Positions 1-6,386 of a DNA stretch of 6,545 nt are shown piece after piece. Under the pieces are notes generated by a model. It had not been told where the DNA came from. It saw only the letters and a list, made by a program, of their open reading frames with translations, and searched no databases. Within the stretch, counting starts at the first letter, position 1, and every line of letters begins with the position of its first letter. The position numbers were made by a program, and so were the translations under genes. The DNA is from an uncultured Sphingomonadales bacterium (GTDB taxonomy: Bacteria; Pseudomonadota; Alphaproteobacteria; Sphingomonadales; Sphingomonadaceae), in NCBI GenBank assembly GCA_903911985.1, contig CAIWFP010000355.1, positions 1-6,545 on the forward strand, given 5' to 3'.

Positions 1-342
1 CAGGGTCTGGAATTCACGCTGGTCGATCGCGGCGGCAAGATCTCGGCGAGCGACCTCGTGGTCGTCGGCGATGTCATCCCCGTGGCCAAGCGCGAGGCCG
101 CAGCCCCGCAGCGTTCGCTGACCGGCGAGCGTGCGACCGGCACTGTCAAGTTCTTCAATGCCATGAAGGGCTTTGGCTTCATCACCCGCGACGACGGCCA
201 GCCCGATGCTTTCGTGCATATCAGCGCTGTTGAGCGTTCCGGCATGCGCGAGCTGAGCGAGGGCGATCGTCTGGAGTTCGACATCGAGGTTGATCGACGA
301 GGCAAGTACTCGGCAGTCAATCTGGTGACGCTTCAGGGCTGA
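1..342 (+). CDS. Cold-shock protein with two cold-shock domains (3' part, 5' end outside window)
   Basis: The frame is open from base 1 and ends at TGA 340-342, giving the last 113 residues. Visible residues 1-21 look like the final strands of a first cold-shock domain (LEFTLVDRGGKISASDLVV). Residues 22-42 form an Ala/Pro/Arg-containing linker. Residues 43-113 are a complete second cold-shock domain, with TGTVKFFN, the RNP1 motif KGFGFI (56-61) and the RNP2 motif FVHIS (71-75). Cold-shock domains bind single-stranded RNA or DNA, and such proteins act in the cytoplasm as RNA chaperones or antiterminators. Two-domain versions of roughly 150-200 residues are typical of alphaproteobacteria, as in Caulobacter CspC and CspD. 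A GTG at base 58 could start a one-domain product, but it has no ribosome-binding site and the reading frame continues upstream, so I treat the gene as truncated by the window edge. The family call is secure. Which paralogue it is, and whether it is cold-induced, cannot be told. Confidence 0.93.
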   Translation, partial: QGLEFTLVDRGGKISASDLVVVGDVIPVAKREAAAPQRSLTGERATGTVKFFNAMKGFGFITRDDGQPDAFVHISAVERSGMRELSEGDRLEFDIEVDRRGKYSAVNLVTLQG

Positions 343-365
343 TCTGCCCGCATAGTTCCCGATAA

Positions 366-396
366 GGTCGAACCGGTTTTCCCACCGGGTTCGACC
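366..396 (+). other. Inverted repeat / RNA hairpin 1 between csp and argD
   Basis: GGTCGAACC (366-374) pairs perfectly with GGTTCGACC (388-396). Two more G-C pairs (375-376 with 385-386) form if G387 is bulged, leaving an 8-base loop, TTTTCCCA. No T-run follows, so it does not look like a classical intrinsic terminator. It lies 24 bases after the csp stop and could protect the mRNA 3' end, help termination, or be part of a leader. The structure is seen in the sequence; its role is inference. Confidence 0.5.
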
Positions 397-425
397 GGGA
401 GCTGGCGACCGAATACAAGCGCGCC

Positions 426-476
426 AATGGCGGTTTTCCGGAAGTGATTTTCCGGGGAACCGCCATTTGTCGTTTC
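426..476 (+). terminator. Probable terminator hairpin of the cold-shock gene (18-bp stem)
   Basis: Bases 426-443 pair with 450-467 around a 6-base loop (GTGATT). Ten perfect pairs (AATGGCGGTT with AACCGCCATT) are followed by two T/G pairs and six more Watson-Crick pairs. The stem runs into a modest T-rich tail, TTTGTCGTTT (467-476). The two T/G pairs are G-U wobbles in plus-strand RNA but would be A-C mismatches in minus-strand RNA, which supports function on the plus-strand transcript. The most likely role is the 3' end of the csp mRNA. A less likely role is an attenuator in a longer argD leader, because only 50 bases separate the stem from the argD start. The tail is interrupted, so termination may be incomplete. 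Confidence 0.55.
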
Positions 477-517
477 CGATATCCATCTGAATTTTCGAGT
501 TTGCGAAGGAAAATGCC

Positions 518-1708
518 ATGTCGATCACGCCGTTGATGCCCGTCTACCCCCGGTGCGGCTTCCGCCCCGTGCGCGGCGAGCATTGCCACCTGATCGGGGA
601 AGATGGCGCGCGATATCTCGATTTTGCCGCCGGCATTGCGGTGAATGCGCTGGGCCATTCCCACGCGGGCCTGATCGGCGCCATCCAGCGGCAGGCTGAG
701 ACGCTGATGCATGTCTCCAACCTCTATGGCAGCCCGCAGGGTGAGAAACTGGCCCAGCGACTGGTGGATTGTACCTTCGCTGATACGGTGTTCTTCACCA
801 ATTCGGGCGCGGAGGCGGTGGAGTGCGCCATCAAGACCGCGCGCGCCTATCACGCCCATGTCGGCAACGCCCACAAATATGAGCTGATCACCTTCAACGA
901 AGCCTTCCACGGCCGCACCTTGGCGACGATCAGCGCCTCCAGCCAGGAGAAGATGCACAAGGGTTTCGAACCGCTGCTGCCCGGCTTCAAATATGTCGAG
1001 TTTGGCGATCTGGCGGCGGCGGAGGCGGCAATCGGGCCCCACACCGCAGGCTTCCTCATCGAACCCATTCAGGGTGAGGGCGGCATTCGCGTGCCCAGCG
1101 AAGGCTTCCTGCCGGGCCTGCGCGCGCTGGCCGACAAGCATGATCTGCTGCTGCTGCTGGACGAGGTGCAGACCGGCGTGGCCCGCACCGGCACCTTCTA
1201 TGCCCATGAGCAATTCGGCGTGACGCCCGACATTCTCGCCAGCGCCAAGGGGCTGGGCGGCGGCTTCCCGATGGGCGCCTGCCTTGCCACGGAAAAGGCG
1301 GCGCGCGGTATGGTCGCGGGCACCCATGGTTCCACCTATGGCGGCAATCCGCTGGCGATGGCGGCCTCCAACGCGGTGCTGGATGTGGTGGCCAACGAGG
1401 CATTTCTGGCCGATGTGCGCGCCAAGGGTGATCTGCTGCGCGCCCGGCTGGAGCAGTTCATCGGCAATTACCCCGATCTGTTTACCGAGGTGCGCGGGCG
1501 CGGGCTTTTGCTGGGGCTGAAGCTGAAGATCGAGCCGCGCGGTTTCGTGGCGCATCTGCGCGACAATCATCAGCTGCTCACCGTCTCCGGCGGTGAGCAG
1601 ACCGTGCGGGTGGTGCCGCCACTGGTGATCGACGAGAGCCACATCGACGAATTCATGGCGAAGCTCTCGGCGGGCGCCGCCAGCTTTGCGCCGCAAGAGG
1701 TGGCATAA
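518..1708 (+). CDS. argD: Acetylornithine aminotransferase (class III, PLP-dependent)
   Basis: This 396-residue protein has the usual ArgD length. It transfers an amino group from glutamate to N-acetylglutamate semialdehyde to give N-acetylornithine, in cytosolic arginine synthesis. ArgD enzymes often also serve as succinyldiaminopimelate aminotransferase in lysine synthesis. Landmarks are YLDFAAGIAVNALGH (33-47), the phosphate-binding NSGAEA (95-100), FHGRT (130-134), the PLP-contacting LDEVQTGVARTG (214-225), the Schiff-base lysine K244 in ASAKGLGGGFPMGA, and GSTYGGNPLA (271-280). The ATG at 518 is chosen because AAGGA at 506-510 lies 7 bases upstream and the N-terminus fits the family. An ATG at 513 is in another frame. 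It is the first gene of argD-argF-hslO, and its TAA shares one base with the argF ATG. Related class III enzymes such as ornithine or 4-aminobutyrate aminotransferase are unlikely, given the adjacent argF. I see no arginine operator that I would defend. Confidence 0.96.
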   Translation: MSITPLMPVYPRCGFRPVRGEHCHLIGEDGARYLDFAAGIAVNALGHSHAGLIGAIQRQAETLMHVSNLYGSPQGEKLAQRLVDCTFADTVFFTNSGAEAVECAIKTARAYHAHVGNAHKYELITFNEAFHGRTLATISASSQEKMHKGFEPLLPGFKYVEFGDLAAAEAAIGPHTAGFLIEPIQGEGGIRVPSEGFLPGLRALADKHDLLLLLDEVQTGVARTGTFYAHEQFGVTPDILASAKGLGGGFPMGACLATEKAARGMVAGTHGSTYGGNPLAMAASNAVLDVVANEAFLADVRAKGDLLRARLEQFIGNYPDLFTEVRGRGLLLGLKLKIEPRGFVAHLRDNHQLLTVSGGEQTVRVVPPLVIDESHIDEFMAKLSAGAASFAPQEVA

Positions 1709-2634
1709 TGACCCGGCATTTCCTCAACCTTGGCGATGCCGGGGCTGCTTCGGTTCGCGCCATGCTGACCGATGCCCAAACCCGCAAACTCGCGCGGGCC
1801 GGGTGGAGCAAGGGGCGCGTTGACGCCGATGCGCCGCTGGCCGGGCATGTGCTGGCGATGATCTTCGAGAAGAACTCCACCCGCACCCGCGTCAGCTTTG
1901 ACATGGCCATGCGCCAGCTGGGGGGAAGCGCTATCGTCATGGAAGCGGGCGGCATGCAGCTGGGCCGGGGCGAGACCATTGCCGATACCGCCCGGGTGCT
2001 GTCACGCATGGTCGATGCGATCATGATCCGTACCGACGATCACGCCAAGATCGAGGAACTCAGCGCTTACGCCGATGTGCCGGTGATCAATGGCCTCACC
2101 GATCAATCACACCCCTGCCAGATCATGGCCGACCTGCTGACGCTGGCGGAGCGCGGCGTGCTGAAGCCGGGCATGGAAATGGCGTGGCTGGGCGATGGCA
2201 ATAATGTGCTGCACTCGCTGATCGAGGCCGCGGGGCTGCTGGGCTTTAACATCCGCGTGGGCGGACCCGATGGCTATGATCCGGACGCGGGCTTTGTCGA
2301 GCGCGCCCGCGCAGCCGGCGCCCAGATCCGCTTTACCCGCGACCCTGCCGAGGCGGCGAACGGCGCTCAGGTGATCGTCACCGATTGCTGGGTCTCCATG
2401 GGGCAGGAAGGTGGCGCGGCCAAGGTCGCGGCGATGAGCCCCTATCAGGTGAACGAGGCACTGATGGCCCATGCCGCGCCCAATGCCGTGTTCCTGCATT
2501 GCCTGCCCGCGCATCGCGGCGAGGAAGTGACCGACGCGGTGATCGACGGGCCGAACTCCGCCGTGTGGGACGAGGCGGAAAACCGCATCCACGCGCAAAA
2601 GTCGGTGCTGCGCTGGGCGCTGGGGCAATTGTGA
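1708..2634 (+). CDS. argF: Ornithine carbamoyltransferase
   Basis: This 308-residue protein is full length for anabolic ornithine carbamoyltransferase. It joins carbamoyl phosphate and ornithine to make citrulline in the cytosol, usually as a trimer. The carbamoyl phosphate site shows as FEKNSTRTR (53-61) and HPCQ (135-138). The ornithine side has DCWVSMGQE (226-234), with the mobile SMG loop. HCLPAHRGEEV (264-274) carries the catalytic cysteine C265, and ENRIHAQKSV closes the protein. These ornithine-specific motifs exclude aspartate carbamoyltransferase. The ATG overlaps the argD stop as TAATG, and AGAGG at 1696-1700, inside argD, is well placed 7 bases upstream, so translational coupling is expected. 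The TGA overlaps the GTG start of hslO. Confidence 0.97.
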   Translation: MTRHFLNLGDAGAASVRAMLTDAQTRKLARAGWSKGRVDADAPLAGHVLAMIFEKNSTRTRVSFDMAMRQLGGSAIVMEAGGMQLGRGETIADTARVLSRMVDAIMIRTDDHAKIEELSAYADVPVINGLTDQSHPCQIMADLLTLAERGVLKPGMEMAWLGDGNNVLHSLIEAAGLLGFNIRVGGPDGYDPDAGFVERARAAGAQIRFTRDPAEAANGAQVIVTDCWVSMGQEGGAAKVAAMSPYQVNEALMAHAAPNAVFLHCLPAHRGEEVTDAVIDGPNSAVWDEAENRIHAQKSVLRWALGQL

Positions 2635-3557
2635 CCGGGCAACCTGCCCCCACAGGCACGCCCCCCGGCGCGCGGGAGGCCGACCGGCTGGTCAGCTTCC
2701 TTCTGCCCCATCGCGATGCGCGCGGGCGGGTGGTGCGGCTGGGGCCGGCACTGGAGCAGGTGTTGGCCGCCCATGCCTATCCCACGCCGATCCGCAATCT
2801 GCTGGCCGATGCGCTGGTGCTGACGGCGCTGATGGGCACCTTGCGAAAAGAGGAGCACAGCCAGTTCACCCTGCAGGCCCAGACCGAGGGCGGCGTCGTG
2901 GAGTTGCTGGTCTGCGATTACCGCGATGGGGCCTTGCGCGGCTATGTCCGCCACGATCCCTCGCGGGTGGATGATCTGGGGCCGAGCCCGAGCCTTTCCG
3001 CGCTGTTCGGCAAAGGCTATCTGGCCATCACCTTCGATCTGGCCACCAGCGGCGAGCGGTATCAGGGTGTGGTCCCGTTGGAGGGTGCCTCGCTGGCTGA
3101 GGCCTGCGAGCGGTATTTCGCCCAATCCGAACAGGTGCCAACCGTTATCCGGCTGGGCCGGGGGATGGTGGATGGGCACATCTACGCCGGTGGGTTGCTG
3201 GTGCAGCACATGCCGCCGGTGGGTGAATCGAAGCTGGGTGAGGCGCCACAAGCGCCGCCCGAGCCCGGCGCCGATTGGCAGCATGTCGCCATCATGTCCG
3301 GCAGCATCCGGCCCGGCGAACTCTCCGATCCTGCTCTGCCGCTGACTCAGGTCCTATGGCGCCTGTTCCACGAGGAGCGCGAGGTTCGGGTGCTCGACGA
3401 GGAGGCGCTGACCCGGGGGTGCCGCTGCACCGCCGAATATTACCGCTCGGTGCTGGCCAAATTCCCGGAGGATGAGCGCGTGGCAATGCGGAACGACGAC
3501 GGCATCATCGCGGTCGATTGTGCCTTCTGCTCGAAGATTTTCGAAATCGACCTGTAA
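2631..3557 (+). CDS. hslO: Hsp33 redox-regulated molecular chaperone
   Basis: This 308-residue protein is slightly longer than E. coli Hsp33 (about 290). Hsp33 is a cytosolic holdase that is inactive when reduced with zinc bound, and becomes active when oxidation forms disulfides, releases zinc and unfolds the C-terminal region. Residues 18-240 match the core, with PTPIRNLLADALVL (51-64) and SLSALFGKGYLAITFDL (121-137). The four zinc cysteines are all present: CRC at 264 and 266 and CAFC at 297 and 300. The GTG at 2631 is chosen because it overlaps the argF stop as GTGA, a coupling arrangement, and leaves a short Pro-rich lead (about 17 residues) before the conserved domain. The frame is open back to an ATG at 2385 inside argF, but that would add 82 unrelated residues. 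The upstream G-rich stretch (2622-2625) is a weak ribosome-binding site. It is the last gene of the block, 4 bases from the end of convergent mutS. Confidence 0.94.
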   Translation: MTGQPAPTGTPPGAREADRLVSFLLPHRDARGRVVRLGPALEQVLAAHAYPTPIRNLLADALVLTALMGTLRKEEHSQFTLQAQTEGGVVELLVCDYRDGALRGYVRHDPSRVDDLGPSPSLSALFGKGYLAITFDLATSGERYQGVVPLEGASLAEACERYFAQSEQVPTVIRLGRGMVDGHIYAGGLLVQHMPPVGESKLGEAPQAPPEPGADWQHVAIMSGSIRPGELSDPALPLTQVLWRLFHEEREVRVLDEEALTRGCRCTAEYYRSVLAKFPEDERVAMRNDDGIIAVDCAFCSKIFEIDL

Positions 3558-3561
3558 GCTC

Positions 3562-6228
3562 TTACTCTGTCCCCGCCTCGCGCTTCAGCTCATAGAGCAG
3601 CGCCAGCGCCTCGCGCGGGGAGAGGGCATCGACATCGGTTTCCCGCAAGCGTTCGCGCAGCATATCCGCCGCTTCAGGCTCCGGCGCGGCATATTGCGCG
3701 GCGAACAGGGGCAGGTCGCCAAGGCCCGCCGCGATGCCCCCCGTCTCTGCCCGGCCCTTTTCGAGCCGCGCCAGCACCGCCTTGGCGCGCGCCACCACCG
3801 GCGCCGGAACCCCCGCCAGCCGCGCCACGGCAAGGCCAAAGGAGCTTTCCGCCGGGCCGTCCGTCACCTCGTGCAGCAGGACCAGTTCGCCCTTCCACTC
3901 GCGCGCGCGAACGTGGTGGAGCGACAGCGCCTCGCAACTATCCGCCAGACGGGCCAGTTCGTGGTAATGGGTGGCAAACAGGCAGCGGCAGCGGTTAAAC
4001 CCATGCACCGCCTCGGCCACCGCCCAGGCCAGAGCAAGGCCATCATAGGTTGAGGTGCCGCGCCCGACCTCGTCGAGAATGACGAAACTGCGCTCGGTCG
4101 CCTGCGAGAGGATGGCGGCGGTCTCCACCATTTCGACCATGAAGGTGGAGCGCCCGCGCGCCAGATTGTCCGAGGCGCCGACCCGGCTGAACAGCCGATC
4201 GACCAGACCGATGGTGGCGCTGGCCGCCGGCACGAAAGCCCCCGATTGCGCCAGCAGCACGATGAGGGCGTTCTGCCGCAGGAAGGTGCTCTTGCCGCCC
4301 ATGTTCGGCCCGCCCACCAGCCACAGGCGATTGGCGGGCGAAAGCGTGCAATCATTGGCGATGAAGCGGTCCGAGGCGGATTTTGATGCCGCCAGCGCCG
4401 CCTCAACCACCGGATGGCGCCCGGCGGTGACCTCCAGCACGGGCTCCGCCACGATGCTGGGCAAGCACCAGCCGCCCTCGGCCGCGCGGGCGGCGTGGGA
4501 GGCGGCGACATCAATCCGGGCCAGCGCCTGCGCGGTGGCGGCGATGGCGTGGGGCTGGGTGACGCAGGCCGCCACCAGTTCCTCGAAATGAGCCTCCTCG
4601 GCGGCGAGGGCACGGCCGCCCGCCTCGGCGATGCGGCTGGCTTCCTCGTGCAGGGCAAGGGCATTGAAGCGCACCGCGCCCGCCATGGTCTGGCGGTGGG
4701 TAAAGCCGCTGTCGGGGGCCATCAGCGGCGCGGACTTGGCGGACGGCACCTCGATGAAATAGCCGAGTACGCCATTGTGGCGGATCTTCAGCGCGGCAAC
4801 GCCGGTCTCGTCGCGATATTTTGCCTCCAGCGCGGCAATGGCGCGGCGGCCATGGGCGGAAATATGGCGCAGATCGTCGAGATCCGCATCATAGTCCTCG
4901 GCGATGAAGCCGCCCTGCGCGCGCTCGGTGGGCGGCGTTGCCACCAGCGCGGCGGAAAGCAGCGCCACCAGCGCATCATGCCCGCCGAGATGGGGCAGGA
5001 GGGAGGCAAGGAGGTCGGGCAGCAGCGGCTGGCTGCCGAGCATCCCGGCCAGCCGCGCCGCCCCGCCAAGCCCATCGCGCAATTGCCCAAGGTCGCGGGG
5101 GCTGCCGCGCCCCGCCACCACGCGCCCCAGTGCCCGGCCGATGTCGGGCAGGGTGCGCAGGGTGGTGCGGATATCCTCGCGCAACAGGGCGCCATCGTGC
5201 AGCCACTGGACCAGCGCCAGTCTCGCGTTGATCGCGGCGATATTGGTAAGCGGCGCGGACAGGTCTTCGGCCAGCAGGCGGGCGCCGGCCCCAGTGACAC
5301 AGCGGTCCACCGCCTCGATCAGGCTTCCCTGACGGTTACTGGCCCGCCCGCCGTTCTGGGCGGCCAGAATTTCGAGGCTGGCGCGGGTCGCCTCGTCCAT
5401 CAGCAGATGGGCAGCGGGCATGCGGGCCACTGGCGGCAACAGCAACCCCATCCGCCCGCGCCCGACATGGTCGAGATAGGCGATCAGCCCGCCTGCCGCC
5501 GCCAGCATCGGGCGCGAAAAGCTGCCGAAGCCATCCAGCGTGGCAACGCCGTGCAGATCGCAAAGCCGCGCCGCTCCTGCCTCGCTGGAAAAATCGCGGG
5601 GGCCGCGTGTTGTGGCGTCGGTTGGGGCCAGCTCCCAGCCTTCGGGCACGACGATCTCGCTGGCGCCCAGCCTTGCCAATGCGGCGCCCAGCTCGTCGGG
5701 GGCGCATTCCTCCAGCTCCATCGCGCCGGTGGAGATATCGCAGGCGGCAATGCCGATCCTGTCGCGCACCGCGCATGCCGCCGCCAGCACATTGGCGCGG
5801 CGTGGCTCCAGCAGGGCCTCCTCGGTCAGGGTGCCGGCGGTGACGAAGCGGACAATATCGCGCGCCACCAGCGCCTTGGAGCCGCCGCGCTTTTTCGCTT
5901 CCTCCGGCGTTTCCACCTGCTCGGCAATGGCGACGCGGCAACCGGCCTTGATGAGACGGGCGAGATAGCCCTCCGCCGCATGCACCGGCACGCCGCACAT
6001 GGGGATGGGGGCGCCGTCATGCTCGCCGCGCGAGGTGAGGGCGATGTCGAGAAGATGCGCGGCGGCGCGGGCATCGTCGAAGAACAGCTCGAAGAAATCG
6101 CCCAAGCGGTAGAAAAGCAGGCTGCCTTCCGCCTGGGCCTTGAGCGCGAGATATTGCGCCATCATCGGCGTAACGCTGGCCGGGGCGCTCGCAAGGGAGG
6201 CTGGAGGCGGAGGGGCGGCATGGTTCAT
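3562..6228 (-). CDS. mutS: DNA mismatch repair protein MutS
   Basis: This 888-residue protein (E. coli MutS has 853) binds mismatches and small loops in new DNA and recruits MutL. The mismatch-reading motif is GDFFELF (43-49), with F45 and E47 as the expected wedge Phe and Glu. The connector spans roughly 140-270 and the lever/clamp region roughly 285-600. The ATPase has Walker A GPNMGGKST (640-648), the signature STFMVEM (694-700), Walker B VILDEVGRGTS (716-726) and THYHEL (753-758). DLPLF (838-842) resembles a sliding-clamp-binding motif, and ALSPREALALLYELKRE (868-884) matches the C-terminal oligomerisation helices. The ATG at 6228 is preferred because it puts 21 residues before the conserved PMMAQYLALKAQ, close to the E. 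coli spacing. A TTG at 6375 would add 49 unrelated residues and run into the malic enzyme ribosome-binding site. No clear ribosome-binding site precedes 6228, so the exact start is less certain than the gene. Confidence 0.96.
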   Translation of the reverse strand: MNHAAPPPPASLASAPASVTPMMAQYLALKAQAEGSLLFYRLGDFFELFFDDARAAAHLLDIALTSRGEHDGAPIPMCGVPVHAAEGYLARLIKAGCRVAIAEQVETPEEAKKRGGSKALVARDIVRFVTAGTLTEEALLEPRRANVLAAACAVRDRIGIAACDISTGAMELEECAPDELGAALARLGASEIVVPEGWELAPTDATTRGPRDFSSEAGAARLCDLHGVATLDGFGSFSRPMLAAAGGLIAYLDHVGRGRMGLLLPPVARMPAAHLLMDEATRASLEILAAQNGGRASNRQGSLIEAVDRCVTGAGARLLAEDLSAPLTNIAAINARLALVQWLHDGALLREDIRTTLRTLPDIGRALGRVVAGRGSPRDLGQLRDGLGGAARLAGMLGSQPLLPDLLASLLPHLGGHDALVALLSAALVATPPTERAQGGFIAEDYDADLDDLRHISAHGRRAIAALEAKYRDETGVAALKIRHNGVLGYFIEVPSAKSAPLMAPDSGFTHRQTMAGAVRFNALALHEEASRIAEAGGRALAAEEAHFEELVAACVTQPHAIAATAQALARIDVAASHAARAAEGGWCLPSIVAEPVLEVTAGRHPVVEAALAASKSASDRFIANDCTLSPANRLWLVGGPNMGGKSTFLRQNALIVLLAQSGAFVPAASATIGLVDRLFSRVGASDNLARGRSTFMVEMVETAAILSQATERSFVILDEVGRGTSTYDGLALAWAVAEAVHGFNRCRCLFATHYHELARLADSCEALSLHHVRAREWKGELVLLHEVTDGPAESSFGLAVARLAGVPAPVVARAKAVLARLEKGRAETGGIAAGLGDLPLFAAQYAAPEPEAADMLRERLRETDVDALSPREALALLYELKREAGTE

Positions 6229-6386
6229 CGCCGCATGGCTAGCGGGTCTTGGCCGATTCGCCCAAGTGTGCGGACAAAGCTTTCCCCTACCTTGTGGCGT
6301 GGGGCCGAGATTGCACCGCTGTGCATCTTCGCGCTTTGATCTGCCTGATGTTTTGGTTAGGGCAGCTATATCCAAGGAGAATGCGT
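6229..6386. promoter_or_regulatory. Divergent intergenic region between mutS and malic enzyme, with two dyads
   Basis: Both genes are read away from this stretch, so it must hold their promoters unless transcription enters from further off. I see no convincing -35/-10 pair on either strand. Two symmetric elements stand out. Bases 6248-6266 read CTTGGCCGATTCGCCCAAG, where 8 of 9 positions pair around base 6257, the centre of a GANTC site (6255-6259). Bases 6312-6325 read TGCAC-CGCT-GTGCA, perfect 5-base arms with a 4-base spacer. Either could be a protein-binding site, and short dyads like these also arise by chance. Confidence 0.35.
6374..6379 (+). promoter_or_regulatory. Ribosome-binding site that decides the malic enzyme start
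   Basis: AAGGAG is a strong Shine-Dalgarno sequence. It ends only 1 base before the in-frame ATG at 6381, which is too close for normal initiation, but 7 bases before the in-frame GTG at 6387, which is ideal. It therefore favours the GTG as the start. Confidence 0.7.

Noticed and set aside
58..342. A separate one-domain cold-shock gene starting at GTG 58
   Set aside because: The same frame is open to the window edge with recognisable first-domain sequence, and no ribosome-binding site precedes base 58.
1144..1158. CTG triplet run in argD
   Set aside because: It encodes the hydrophobic Leu strand just before the conserved DEVQTG motif. It reflects codon bias, not a repeat element.
317..1696. 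A 459-codon open frame on the minus strand opposite argD
   Set aside because: It lies antisense to a clear argD, has no family motifs, and is rich in Gln, His, Arg and Ala, as expected from the reverse complement of a GC-biased gene.
2445..3284. A 279-codon minus-strand frame opposite argF and hslO
   Set aside because: It spans the junction of two well-supported plus-strand genes, has no motifs, and is explained by codon bias.
4414..6339. A 641-codon open frame on the plus strand opposite mutS
   Set aside because: It is a long antisense frame created by high GC and few stop codons. Its Gly/Gln/His/Arg-rich composition has no recognisable domain, and mutS motifs fill the other strand.
6311..6340. 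TTGCAC (6311-6316) and TTTGAT (6335-6340), 18 bases apart, as a maeB promoter
   Set aside because: Only 3 of 6 and 4 of 6 bases match the sigma-70 consensus, no better than expected by chance.
6229..6375. A 49-residue N-terminal extension of MutS from TTG 6375
   Set aside because: It has no resemblance to MutS N-termini, uses a rare start, and overlaps the malic enzyme ribosome-binding site on the other strand.
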